From CAJBVG01 sp943371235 (GTDB taxonomy: Bacteria > Bacteroidota > Bacteroidia > Sphingobacteriales > Sphingobacteriaceae): a stretch of 17,260 bases of DNA. The notes beneath the pieces are model-generated. The model searched no databases. It saw nothing but the letters and a program-made list of their open reading frames with translations, and had not been told where the DNA came from. Position 1 is the first letter of the stretch. Every line of letters starts with the position of its first letter. The position numbers and the translations under genes were made by a program. This document shows positions 1-6,857 of the stretch, piece by piece. The stretch spans positions 1 to 17,260 of the forward strand of contig CALRTZ010000058.1 in NCBI GenBank assembly GCA_943371235.1, in the 5' to 3' direction.

Positions 1-113
1 AAGTTGTTAGTTGCCAATTGATTATAATTAAATATAAAATTTCTATACTTACTTTGCAACGGTACATTTGCGCCACTATGAGAATCATAAAATGAAATTA
101 TAATATTATCCAT
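1..113 (-). CDS. Possible 5' part of an unknown gene, cut by the window edge
   Basis: On the minus strand an ATG at 113-111 opens a frame that stays free of stops to the left edge (37 codons). It begins MDNIIISFYDSHSG and contains a mix of polar and aromatic residues that would pass for coding sequence. It lies downstream of the tRNA terminator and in the same direction. I recognise no family. A frame of this length can arise by chance in AT-rich DNA, and no convincing TAnnTTTG promoter was seen upstream of it, so this is only a candidate. The rest of 114-227 shows no gene. Confidence 0.25.
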   Translation of the reverse strand, partial: MDNIIISFYDSHSGANVPLQSKYRNFIFNYNQLATNN

Positions 114-227
114 TCATATCACATGCTTATTAAATGTTTCTGAAAACAAAACGTAGACCACAAACATCTCCCACTCCCTAAATAAAATTAACTAATAATT
201 CTTTGTTGGTGCAAAAATTGAACCTAT

Positions 228-257
228 AAAAAAAGCCTTACATTTCTGTAAGGCTTT
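228..257 (-). terminator. Intrinsic terminator of the tRNA-fMet gene
   Basis: Bases 232-242 and 247-257 form a perfect 11-bp stem (AAAGCCTTACA on the minus strand) around a 4-nt loop. Read on the minus strand, the stem ends in a run of seven T (234-228). It starts only 4 bases after the tRNA 3' end, so it is well placed to end the tRNA transcript. Confidence 0.85.
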
Positions 258-260
258 AGG

Positions 261-333
<73 letters not shown>

Positions 334-371
334 CTATCTACAACTAAATCTGAACACTAGGTCCTTTTTAA

Positions 372-402
372 TTGGATTGCAAAGATATAATTCGTTTCTT
401 TG
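372..402 (+). promoter_or_regulatory. Probable promoter of era
   Basis: TTG at 372-374 is followed after 20 bp by TTTCTTTG (395-402), one mismatch from the Bacteroidota -7 consensus TAnnTTTG. Transcription would start near 408, giving a leader of roughly 15-20 nt before the era ATG at 426. It overlaps the oppositely directed tRNA promoter. Confidence 0.55.
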
Positions 403-410
403 CAATCCAA
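380..410 (-). promoter_or_regulatory. Probable promoter of tRNA-fMet
   Basis: On the minus strand TTG (410-408) is followed after 20 bp by TATCTTTG (387-380), an exact match to TAnnTTTG. The start site would lie near 374, about 40 nt upstream of the tRNA 5' end at 333. Confidence 0.7.
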
Positions 411-425
411 ATTATTTTCAATATT

Positions 426-1307
426 ATGAGTCATAAGGCTGGTTTTGTGTCAATTATAGGTAAGCCTAATGCTGGTAAATCCACATTATTGAATGCTTTA
501 CTCGGTGAAAAGCTATCTATCATCACCCCAAAAGCGCAAACTACTCGCCACAGAATACTGGGAATAATGAACGAAGAAGATTACCAAGTGGTGTTTTCGG
601 ATACCCCTGGCATCATTAAACCGCTTTATGGTTTGCATGAATCTATGATGAGTGCCGTTTATGGATCTCTTACTGATGCCGATTTAGTGTTACTCGTAAC
701 AGATATCCATGAAAAACACGATGAAGAAGAGGTAATTAAGTCCATTGAACATTGTTTATCGCCTATTGTGGTTATTATAAATAAAGTCGATAAGGCTAAA
801 CAAGAAGAAATATTAGAGAAAATAGAGTATTGGAAAAACACATTAAACCCGGTTGCCATCTTTGCAGCATCCGCGTTACATGAGTTCCAAGTAAAAGAAA
901 TATTTGAATACATCATTAAGAGCTTGCCCGAACATCCGGCTTATTATCCGAAAGATGATTCATATACCGATAGAACAGAACGTTTCATTGTTTCAGAAAT
1001 GATTCGTGAAAAAATACTAATGTTCTATCAAAAAGAAATTCCATACAGTACGGAAGTAGTGGTTACTTCTTTTAAAGAAGAAGACCATATTGTGAAAATT
1101 CAGGCCGAAATAATTGTTGAAAGAGAGTCGCAAAAAGCAATTATTCTTGGGCATAGAGGAGAATCAATTAAAAAAACAGGAACCGAGTCTAGAAAATCTA
1201 TTGAAGAATTTGTAGGTAAAAAAGTGTTCTTGGAGCTTTTTGTGAAAGTGGTGAGTGATTGGAGAAACAAGAAAAATTATTTAAAAAGATTTGGTTACGA
1301 TCAGTAG
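426..1307 (+). CDS. era: GTPase Era, 16S rRNA processing and 30S assembly
   Basis: Era is an essential GTPase that binds the 3' end of 16S rRNA and helps 30S subunit maturation. The 293-residue product has the GTPase motifs in order: G1 GKPNAGKST (12-20), DTPG (59-62) and NKVD (119-122). A C-terminal KH RNA-binding domain carries the motif GHRGESIKKTG (242-252). Length matches the family (about 300). I chose ATG 426 because the protein then begins MSHKAGFVSIIGKPNAGKST, as Era proteins normally do. An in-frame TTG at 372 would add 18 residues, but it lies inside the promoter. der follows 21 bp downstream, so the two are probably co-transcribed. Confidence 0.96.
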   Translation: MSHKAGFVSIIGKPNAGKSTLLNALLGEKLSIITPKAQTTRHRILGIMNEEDYQVVFSDTPGIIKPLYGLHESMMSAVYGSLTDADLVLLVTDIHEKHDEEEVIKSIEHCLSPIVVIINKVDKAKQEEILEKIEYWKNTLNPVAIFAASALHEFQVKEIFEYIIKSLPEHPAYYPKDDSYTDRTERFIVSEMIREKILMFYQKEIPYSTEVVVTSFKEEDHIVKIQAEIIVERESQKAIILGHRGESIKKTGTESRKSIEEFVGKKVFLELFVKVVSDWRNKKNYLKRFGYDQ

Positions 1308-1328
1308 TAACCCGTTTAAGAAGAAATT

Positions 1329-2630
1329 ATGAGTAATATAGTAGCCATAGTAGGGCGACCAAACGTAGGGAAATCGACCCTCTTTAACCGACTATCAGAA
1401 AGCCGTAAGGCAATAGTCGATGACTTTAGTGGAGTAACCCGCGATCGCCATTATGAAACGGCTGAGTGGATTGGAAAAAAATTCACCATTATCGATACCG
1501 GTGGGTATGTAGCCAATTCTGAAGATCAATTTGAAGCAGCCATCCGCGAACAAGTAATCATTGCCATTGAAGAAGCAAGTGTAATTATTTTTATGGTAGA
1601 TGTTAAAACCGGCATCACCGATCTTGACGATGAAATAGCCACCATGTTGCGCCGTTCTAAAAAACCAGTTTTTGTGGTTGCAAATAAAGTAGATAATAAC
1701 AACCTAATTTCCGAAGCATCTGTTTTTTATTCATTCGGATTAGGAGAATTGTATTGCATATCTTCTATTACAGGAAGTGGTACAGGTGAGCTCTTAGACG
1801 ATGTTGTAAAGCACTTTGAGGAAGAATTCGAAGAACCCTCTACTTTGCCTACTTACGCCTTCCTAGGGCGTCCTAACGTAGGTAAATCGTCAATTATTAA
1901 CGCATTGCTAGGCCGCGATAGAAATATCGTTACCCCAATTGCCGGAACTACTCGCGATTCTATCGAAATTGAATACAACCAATTCGGCCATCATTTTATG
2001 TTAATTGATACTGCCGGATTGCGTAAAAAAACCAAAGTGAACGAAAATATTGAGTTCTATTCGGTTATGCGTACCATAAAAGCCCTAGAAAAAGCAGATG
2101 TGTGTATTCTAATGGTGGATGCTACCGAAGGCATGGAATCTCAAGACATCAACATATTTAACCTTATTGAAAAAAACCATAAAGGTGTAGTTGTACTGGT
2201 TAACAAATGGGATTTAGTAGAAAAAGACCATAAAACAAGCAAGGCTTTTGAAGATCGTATAAAAGAAAAAATGGCTCCATTTGTGGATGTTCCAATTATT
2301 TTTACCTCAGCATTAACCAAACAAAGAGTTTTTAAAGCTATTGAAACAGCTAACGAAGTTTATATCAACAAAACTAAACACATTGCTACCTCAAAACTGA
2401 ACGATGTGATGCTAGAAATTATTCAAGCAACTCCACCGCCAAGTTTAAAAGGAAAGTATGTAAAGATAAAATACGTTACTCAATTGCCAGGAAAGTCGCC
2501 AGCCTTTGCTTTTTTCTGTAATTTACCACAATATGTGAAGGAGCCTTATAAACGCTTCTTAGAGAACAAGTTAAGAGAAAATTTCGACTTTTCTGGAGTC
2601 CCAATTAGCATTTATATGAGGCAGAAATAA
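1329..2630 (+). CDS. der: GTPase Der (EngA), 50S ribosome assembly
   Basis: Der is a double-GTPase that acts late in 50S subunit assembly. Two complete G domains are visible in 433 residues. The first has GRPNVGKST (9-17), DTGG (56-59) and NKVD (119-122). The second has GRPNVGKSS (180-188), DTAG (227-230) and NKWD (292-295). A C-terminal KH-like domain of about 80 residues follows, with the usual PPPSLKGKYVKIKYVTQ region. Length is typical. The ATG at 1329 is 21 bp after the era stop and has an A-rich leader with no clear Shine-Dalgarno sequence. No promoter is evident between era and der, so an era-der operon is likely. Confidence 0.96.
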   Translation: MSNIVAIVGRPNVGKSTLFNRLSESRKAIVDDFSGVTRDRHYETAEWIGKKFTIIDTGGYVANSEDQFEAAIREQVIIAIEEASVIIFMVDVKTGITDLDDEIATMLRRSKKPVFVVANKVDNNNLISEASVFYSFGLGELYCISSITGSGTGELLDDVVKHFEEEFEEPSTLPTYAFLGRPNVGKSSIINALLGRDRNIVTPIAGTTRDSIEIEYNQFGHHFMLIDTAGLRKKTKVNENIEFYSVMRTIKALEKADVCILMVDATEGMESQDINIFNLIEKNHKGVVVLVNKWDLVEKDHKTSKAFEDRIKEKMAPFVDVPIIFTSALTKQRVFKAIETANEVYINKTKHIATSKLNDVMLEIIQATPPPSLKGKYVKIKYVTQLPGKSPAFAFFCNLPQYVKEPYKRFLENKLRENFDFSGVPISIYMRQK

Positions 2631-2639
2631 GCCTATTTT

Positions 2640-2660
2640 GAAATATTTAAAAAATATTTC
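2640..2660 (+). terminator. Weak AT-rich hairpin after der
   Basis: GAAATATTT (2640-2648) and AAATATTTC (2652-2660) form a perfect 9-bp inverted repeat with a 3-nt loop, starting 10 bp after the der stop. It is followed by TTTACAATTG rather than a clean T run, and its stem has a single G:C pair. It may weakly end the era-der transcript. It directly abuts the lipoprotein promoter, so a regulatory role is also possible. Confidence 0.3.
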
Positions 2661-2690
2661 TTTACAATTGCATTTTTTATTTTACCTTTG
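2661..2690 (+). promoter_or_regulatory. Promoter of the small lipoprotein gene
   Basis: TACCTTTG at 2683-2690 matches TAnnTTTG exactly. The -33 position holds TTTA (2661-2664), 18 bp upstream, a near match to TTTG. The start site would lie near 2696, about 20 nt before the ATG at 2718. Confidence 0.65.
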
Positions 2691-2717
2691 CTGCGTTTTA
2701 AAATCTTATAACCAAAA

Positions 2718-2924
2718 ATGAAAAAAGTATTAGTTTTATTGTTAACTGCAGGTATCTTTGGATTCGTTGCATGTGGAGAAAGTGCTGAGCAAAAAGCTGC
2801 TAAAGAAAAAGCTATGGCTGATTCAATTGCTGCTGCTCAAGCTGATTCAATTTCAAACGCTGCTTCTATGGCTGCTGATTCTTCAGCTACTGTAGATACT
2901 ACAGCTGCAGAAGTTGCTCAGTAA
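2718..2924 (+). CDS. Small Ala/Ser/Asp-rich lipoprotein of unknown function
   Basis: The 68-residue product has a clear lipoprotein signal peptide: MKK, a hydrophobic stretch (residues 4-18) and a lipobox ending FVAC with the lipidated Cys at 19. The mature part is only 50 residues of low complexity, with Lys/Glu first and then Ala-Asp-Ser blocks (ADSI occurs twice). It ends in a Thr/Ala-rich tail and has no folded-domain motif. Sixteen of 19 Ala codons are GCT, a bias not seen in the neighbouring genes. With a consensus promoter and a strong terminator the gene looks like an independently and strongly expressed unit. A small membrane-anchored envelope protein is the most I can infer; I recognise no named family. 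Confidence 0.8.
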   Translation: MKKVLVLLLTAGIFGFVACGESAEQKAAKEKAMADSIAAAQADSISNAASMAADSSATVDTTAAEVAQ

Positions 2925-2943
2925 TCTTTACTCAAAAGAAATT

Positions 2944-2973
2944 AAAGCCTCCTAATTGTGAGGCTTTTTTTTT
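2944..2973 (+). terminator. Intrinsic terminator of the lipoprotein gene, perhaps bidirectional
   Basis: AAAGCCTC (2944-2951) pairs with GAGGCTTT (2960-2967) around an 8-nt loop, and the plus strand runs on into nine T (2965-2973). It lies 20 bp after the lipoprotein stop. The S41 protease gene ends at 2990 on the other strand, so the same hairpin, with a poorer T tract, may also stop that transcript. Confidence 0.88.
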
Positions 2974-2989
2974 GCCCTAAAATTTCTAC

Positions 2990-4588
2990 TTAATTTGCCT
3001 TTAACAAGTCGATCGACTTTACTAAGCCATTATCCAGCTCTTGCTGAACTCTATAATATCCCTCATTACCAAAATATTGTCGCGCAATTAGTGCTTTAAT
3101 ATGTATTTTAATAGATGCTGAGGACCTTTTTAAATCTAACATGGTTGAATTAATGCCTTTTTTGCCCGCTATTGCTATTAATTCTTCGAACATCGCTCTT
3201 TCAACTTTAAAATCAGACATAAATCGATCCAAGCTTTTTATGGCTTTCAACTTTTCTTTGTGCTTATCTGTCCAGGTATAAATATATTCTGATAAAACCC
3301 CTTCAGAAACAATTCTCGAATAAAACAATGAATAGTCGCTTGTATCAATTGGGATGTATACATCAGGATAAATCCCACCACCTCCATACACAATCTTACC
3401 TGCGGGAGTTTTATAAGCTTTATCACCTTTTGTAAGCACACTGTCGGCATTTCCAAGTTCTCCATGTACATACCTGTTTTGGACATCGCTCAAATACTCC
3501 TCTTTACCCATGTCATATGGTTTTTGAATACATCTTCCGGTTGGAGTGTAATATCGTGCTATGGTGAGCCTTAAACGCGCCCCATCGGCCAAAGTAGCCT
3601 GTTCTTGTACCAATCCTTTTCCGAAACTTCTCCTACCCACTATTATTCCTCTATCCCAATCTTGTACCGCACCCGCCACAATTTCACTTGCCGATGCCGA
3701 TCCTTCATCCACTAACACTATTAATTTACCTTGCTCAAAGTTGCCAGCAGAAGTTGCATATTCTTCTTTCTTTGGAGAGGACTTACCTTCCGTATACACA
3801 ATTAACTTATTATCCTCCAATAATTCATCTGCAATCATAATTGCCGTATTCAAATATCCCCCTGTGTTTCCTCTTAAGTCTAAAATCAAACTTTTCAAAC
3901 CTTCTTTTTTTAAGTTTTTTAAGGCTTCAAAAAACTCATCGTACGTTGTACTGCCAAAAGAACTAACTTTTATGTACCCAATTCCCTCGCTCGCCATATA
4001 CGAAACGTCCACACTGTTCAATGGGATGGTTCCTCTTGTTATTACATAATCGATTAATTGTTTACTGTTGTTGCGTTTTATACTCACCTTCACTTTCGAA
4101 CCACTTTCGCCTCGTAAATAGCTACCCACGTCTGCATTGGTAATTTTTTTACCCGCAACATTTTTACCATCCACTTTAATAATTTTGTCACCAGAGCGTA
4201 TGCCCAATTGCTCCGACGGTCCTCCAGTAATGGCTGATACCACATAAATAGTATCGTTCAATAAATAAAATTCAACCCCAATCCCTTCAAAATTACCTTC
4301 TAAGATTTCATTTGATCTTGAGTAATCTTCAGCTGTAATATATACAGAATGTGGGTCGAGTTTAGATAATAAATCCTCTATGGTTTCTTGCTCAAGTGTT
4401 TTTATATCAACACTATCAACATATCTTTTCTCTATCAATCGCAAAATTTGTTCTGTACTAGTCGTACGCGATTTTAACCCGATGCTACCAATTTCTTCCT
4501 TAAATCGGTAACCCATATACATCCCTAAAATTAATATAACCGTAAACTGTATGGATAATGCTATCGGAGAAGTTTTCTTATTTTGCAT
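2990..4588 (-). CDS. S41 family C-terminal processing protease (CtpA-like), membrane-anchored
   Basis: This is a periplasmic serine protease of the tail-specific (CtpA/Prc) family, which trims or degrades exported proteins. The 532-residue product has one N-terminal membrane segment (about residues 8-26) with no cleavage or lipobox motif, so it is probably anchored in the inner membrane. A PDZ domain follows at about 100-185 (with GIGVEF and the GGPSEQLGIRSGD loop). In the S41 catalytic domain the GSASASE motif (296-302) and FGKG (322-325) stand 25 residues apart. This makes Ser299 and Lys324 the likely catalytic dyad, with Gln328 nearby, by comparison with Prc. A C-terminal region of about 150 residues follows the protease core. 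The gene is alone on this strand, divergent from the sugar-kinase unit. The substrate is unknown. Confidence 0.93.
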   Translation of the reverse strand: MQNKKTSPIALSIQFTVILILGMYMGYRFKEEIGSIGLKSRTTSTEQILRLIEKRYVDSVDIKTLEQETIEDLLSKLDPHSVYITAEDYSRSNEILEGNFEGIGVEFYLLNDTIYVVSAITGGPSEQLGIRSGDKIIKVDGKNVAGKKITNADVGSYLRGESGSKVKVSIKRNNSKQLIDYVITRGTIPLNSVDVSYMASEGIGYIKVSSFGSTTYDEFFEALKNLKKEGLKSLILDLRGNTGGYLNTAIMIADELLEDNKLIVYTEGKSSPKKEEYATSAGNFEQGKLIVLVDEGSASASEIVAGAVQDWDRGIIVGRRSFGKGLVQEQATLADGARLRLTIARYYTPTGRCIQKPYDMGKEEYLSDVQNRYVHGELGNADSVLTKGDKAYKTPAGKIVYGGGGIYPDVYIPIDTSDYSLFYSRIVSEGVLSEYIYTWTDKHKEKLKAIKSLDRFMSDFKVERAMFEELIAIAGKKGINSTMLDLKRSSASIKIHIKALIARQYFGNEGYYRVQQELDNGLVKSIDLLKAN

Positions 4589-4632
4589 GCAATAAATACA
4601 ATTAATAAGGCGAATCGTTTGCCTTGTAAAAA

Positions 4633-4640
4633 CGAAGATA
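4633..4640 (-). promoter_or_regulatory. Probable -7 element of the S41 protease promoter
   Basis: On the minus strand TATCTTCG lies 45-52 bases before the ATG at 4588 and differs at one base from TAnnTTTG. A TTG stands about 24 bp upstream, which is rather far. The 73-bp region is shared with the divergent kinase gene, for which I found no good promoter. Confidence 0.4.
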
Positions 4641-4661
4641 TTAATTTAATTTCATTCCAGA

Positions 4662-5495
4662 ATGCAATTAATCGTAGACAGTGGTAGTACCAAAACTCTT
4701 TGGTGTTTAGTAAAGAATGGAGTATGCGTGCAAGAGATTCAAACTCTTGGCATTAACCCATATGTAAGTTCTCCAGAATCAATTCTGAGAATCATTCAGT
4801 CGGATGTTATACCCAATTTGTTACAAATACCAAATGCCATTTTTTATTACGGTGCAGGTTGTTCCACTTCCATCAATAAAAAAATCATTTACGATAGTTT
4901 AGTACACATTAACCCTAATGCAAACATAGAAGTAGAGCATGATTTACTCGCTGTAGCCAGATCTCTTTGCCAACATGAAACAGGTATTGCCGTTATTTTA
5001 GGCACAGGCTCAAATTCTTGTTTGTACAATGGCGAGCAAATTATAGCAAATACTCCTTCACTTGGGTATGTATTTGGCGACGAAGGTTCTGGTGCACATA
5101 TAGGTAAACAAGTACTTTCCGATATTTGGTATAACCTAAGTCCCGAAGAGTTAAAAAAAGATTTTTTTGAAGAGTTTCCGCTTCAATTAGATTATTATTT
5201 AACAAAAATATACAAAGAACCTGCTGCAAATGCTTTCCTAGCTTCTTTTACTGTTTGGTTAGGAAAACATAAATCACATGCCTATGTTCAACATTTACTA
5301 AAGAATAGTTTTTCTAGTTTTATGGAGAAACAAATTATGCCATATAACAAAAACATTAGCAATAAAATTCATTGTACAGGTTCCATCGCTTTTTATTTTA
5401 GAGATGAATGGAAAGACGTAATTTTGCAATACGGATATGAGTTGGGAAATGTAGAACAAATTCCAATTAACGGATTAATTCAATATCATTCATAA
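4662..5495 (+). CDS. BadF/BadG/BcrA/BcrD-type sugar kinase, probably MurNAc (or GlcNAc) kinase
   Basis: The 277-residue product belongs to the ASKHA (actin-like ATPase) N-acetylhexosamine kinases. Visible motifs are the phosphate-1 loop DSGSTKT (6-12), a likely catalytic Asp in EHDLLAVAR (Asp94), the phosphate-2 loop GTGSNS (114-119), GYVFGDEGSG (135-144) and a C-terminal adenosine-binding CTGSIAFYF. The stop codon overlaps the murQ start (TAATG), which points to translational coupling and to a joint task. MurQ needs MurNAc-6-phosphate. In Tannerella forsythia and Clostridium a kinase of this family (MurK) supplies it, so MurNAc kinase is my preferred call. This is inference from context; GlcNAc kinase activity is the main alternative. 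The product is shorter than many family members (about 300) but all motifs are present. Confidence 0.85.
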   Translation: MQLIVDSGSTKTLWCLVKNGVCVQEIQTLGINPYVSSPESILRIIQSDVIPNLLQIPNAIFYYGAGCSTSINKKIIYDSLVHINPNANIEVEHDLLAVARSLCQHETGIAVILGTGSNSCLYNGEQIIANTPSLGYVFGDEGSGAHIGKQVLSDIWYNLSPEELKKDFFEEFPLQLDYYLTKIYKEPAANAFLASFTVWLGKHKSHAYVQHLLKNSFSSFMEKQIMPYNKNISNKIHCTGSIAFYFRDEWKDVILQYGYELGNVEQIPINGLIQYHS

Positions 5496-6304
5496 TGGAA
5501 AAAACAACAGAAAAAAGCTCGAATTACTCAAATTTAGAAAAGATGAGTACGCTCGAGCTTTTAACAAATATTAACACGGAAGATAAATCAGTTCCGCTCG
5601 CTGTAGAAAAAGTAATTCCTTTAATAGAAAAACTTGTAGACAAACTAGTAGAGAGAATGCTACAAGGTGGACGGTTGTTTTACATAGGTGCAGGAACAAG
5701 TGGCAGACTTGGTATTGTAGATGCTTCAGAATGCCCGCCAACCTTTGGCGTACCACACGGTTTAGTAATTGGGTTAATTGCAGGTGGCGATTCTGCTATT
5801 AGAAAAGCGGTTGAATTTGCCGAGGATGATTCATCACAAGCATGGATTGATTTGTTGGAATATCAGCCTACTTCGCTCGACACGGTTATTGGTATTGCAG
5901 CATCTGGTTCTACACCTTACGTAATCGGGGGCTTAACCCAAGCAAAAGCACAGGGTTTACTTACAGGTGCAATTGTATGTAATAGCGGAAGTTTAATAGC
6001 AGCAGCAGCTGATTACCCAGTGGAAGTAATAGTGGGACCTGAATTTGTAACTGGTAGCACGCGAATGAAATCGGGCACTGCACAAAAATTAGTATTGAAC
6101 ATGATCAGTACTTCTACCATGATAAAGTTAGGTAGGGTAAAAGGCAATAAAATGGTAGATATGCAATTGTCTAACAACAAACTGATAGATCGTGGTGTTA
6201 AAATGATCATGGATGAATTAAAAGTAGAACAAGAAATTGCTTCAAATTTATTAACAAAATATGGCAGTGTAAGAGCTGCAATTGAAAACTATGCACGAGA
6301 TTGA
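5495..6304 (+). CDS. murQ: N-acetylmuramic acid 6-phosphate etherase MurQ
   Basis: MurQ cleaves the lactyl ether of MurNAc-6-phosphate to give GlcNAc-6-phosphate and D-lactate, the key cytoplasmic step of cell-wall sugar recycling. The 269-residue product is one SIS (sugar isomerase) domain. GAGTSGRLG (65-73) is the sugar-phosphate loop, and DASECPPTF (76-84) contains the catalytic Glu79, which matches Glu83 of the Escherichia coli enzyme. GPEFVTGSTRMKSGTAQK is also typical. It is about 30 residues shorter than the E. coli protein, at the C-terminus. Its ATG overlaps the kinase stop by one base, and the next gene starts inside its last codons, so the three are one transcription unit. Confidence 0.96.
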   Translation: MEKTTEKSSNYSNLEKMSTLELLTNINTEDKSVPLAVEKVIPLIEKLVDKLVERMLQGGRLFYIGAGTSGRLGIVDASECPPTFGVPHGLVIGLIAGGDSAIRKAVEFAEDDSSQAWIDLLEYQPTSLDTVIGIAASGSTPYVIGGLTQAKAQGLLTGAIVCNSGSLIAAAADYPVEVIVGPEFVTGSTRMKSGTAQKLVLNMISTSTMIKLGRVKGNKMVDMQLSNNKLIDRGVKMIMDELKVEQEIASNLLTKYGSVRAAIENYARD

Positions 6305-6857
6305 ACCTTTTTATAAATGGCGTGATGATTACGTTTCTTCAGAAGATGAGCGCTCTCCCTTCTACGGGAAAGAGTATTCTGAATTTGAATTTTCCGACAC
6401 CATTTATAATTTTTATATACACCCACAATGGGATTTTTTTGGTTCGCCTACCATGTATTTAAAAATAATTTATGTTGATTACGACAGAAGTTATGCAATA
6501 ATAGAGTTTATTGGCGAATGGAATGATTGTATTACCAATGACATCATGTATCTCAAAAGAGAAATAATTGAAGTGATGACTTTAGAAGGCATTACAAAAT
6601 TTATTTTAATAGGAGAGAATGTGTTAAATTTTCATAGCTCAGACGATTGTTATTATGAAGAGTGGTTTCAGGATATTGAAGATGGATGGATTGCCGGCAT
6701 CAATTTCAGAGAGCATGTAATCGACGAGTTTAAAAGAAGTAACATCGATTATTACATTTCTTTTGGCGGTGAACTCGACGAGTTAAATTGGCGTAATTTA
6801 AAACCTTTACAGTTCTTTAAAAAAGTGGAAGAGTTGTTAGTGAAACGACTTAACTAA
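6291..6857 (+). CDS. Conserved-looking protein of unknown function, linked to murQ
   Basis: I recognise no named family. From ATG 6291 the product has 188 residues, overlapping the murQ 3' end by 14 bp; a TTG at 6282 would add three residues. It has no signal peptide or membrane segment, so it is probably cytoplasmic. It is acidic and rich in aromatic residues, with a notable N-terminal block KWRDDY..SPFYGKEYSEFEF (9-33) and a Cys-Tyr-Tyr-Glu-Glu-Trp cluster (120-125). The central stretch (about 66-118) has the order beta strand, GEWND, helix, short EGITK turn, hydrophobic strand, NFHSSD. This is loosely reminiscent of a STAS domain; that is a guess from pattern. Position in the kinase-murQ unit suggests a role near cell-wall sugar recycling. 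Its 3' end overlaps phoU on the other strand. Confidence 0.85.
   Translation: MHEIEPFYKWRDDYVSSEDERSPFYGKEYSEFEFSDTIYNFYIHPQWDFFGSPTMYLKIIYVDYDRSYAIIEFIGEWNDCITNDIMYLKREIIEVMTLEGITKFILIGENVLNFHSSDDCYYEEWFQDIEDGWIAGINFREHVIDEFKRSNIDYYISFGGELDELNWRNLKPLQFFKKVEELLVKRLN

Larger units (their letters stand above)
372..410. repeat. Perfect 13-bp inverted repeat between tRNA-fMet and era
   Basis: TTGGATTGCAAAG at 372-384 is matched exactly by its reverse complement at 398-410, with a 13-nt spacer (385-397). The two arms contain the -33 and -7 elements of the two divergent promoters, so the repeat is centred on the shared promoter region of tRNA-fMet and era. Confidence 0.9.

Noticed and set aside
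63..70. TACATTTG, an exact match to TAnnTTTG on the plus strand
   Set aside because: No TTG at a suitable distance, and only very short frames (for example five codons from position 78) follow it.
372..425. In-frame TTG start giving Era 18 extra residues
   Set aside because: The extension lies in the promoter/inverted-repeat region, and Era proteins start at the MSHKAGFVS position (ATG 426).
3006..3019. Perfect 14-bp palindrome AAGTCGATCGACTT
   Set aside because: It lies in the last codons of the S41 protease (Lys-Ser-Ile-Asp-Leu), is not near a promoter, and has no second copy that I saw.
3561..4049. Long open frame antisense to the S41 protease
   Set aside because: It has no family features and lies wholly inside the PDZ/protease coding region, whose motifs are intact; it is a shadow of that gene's codon usage.
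6282..6290. TTG start for the murQ-linked unknown gene
   Set aside because: An ATG three codons later gives nearly the same protein and is the more likely start.
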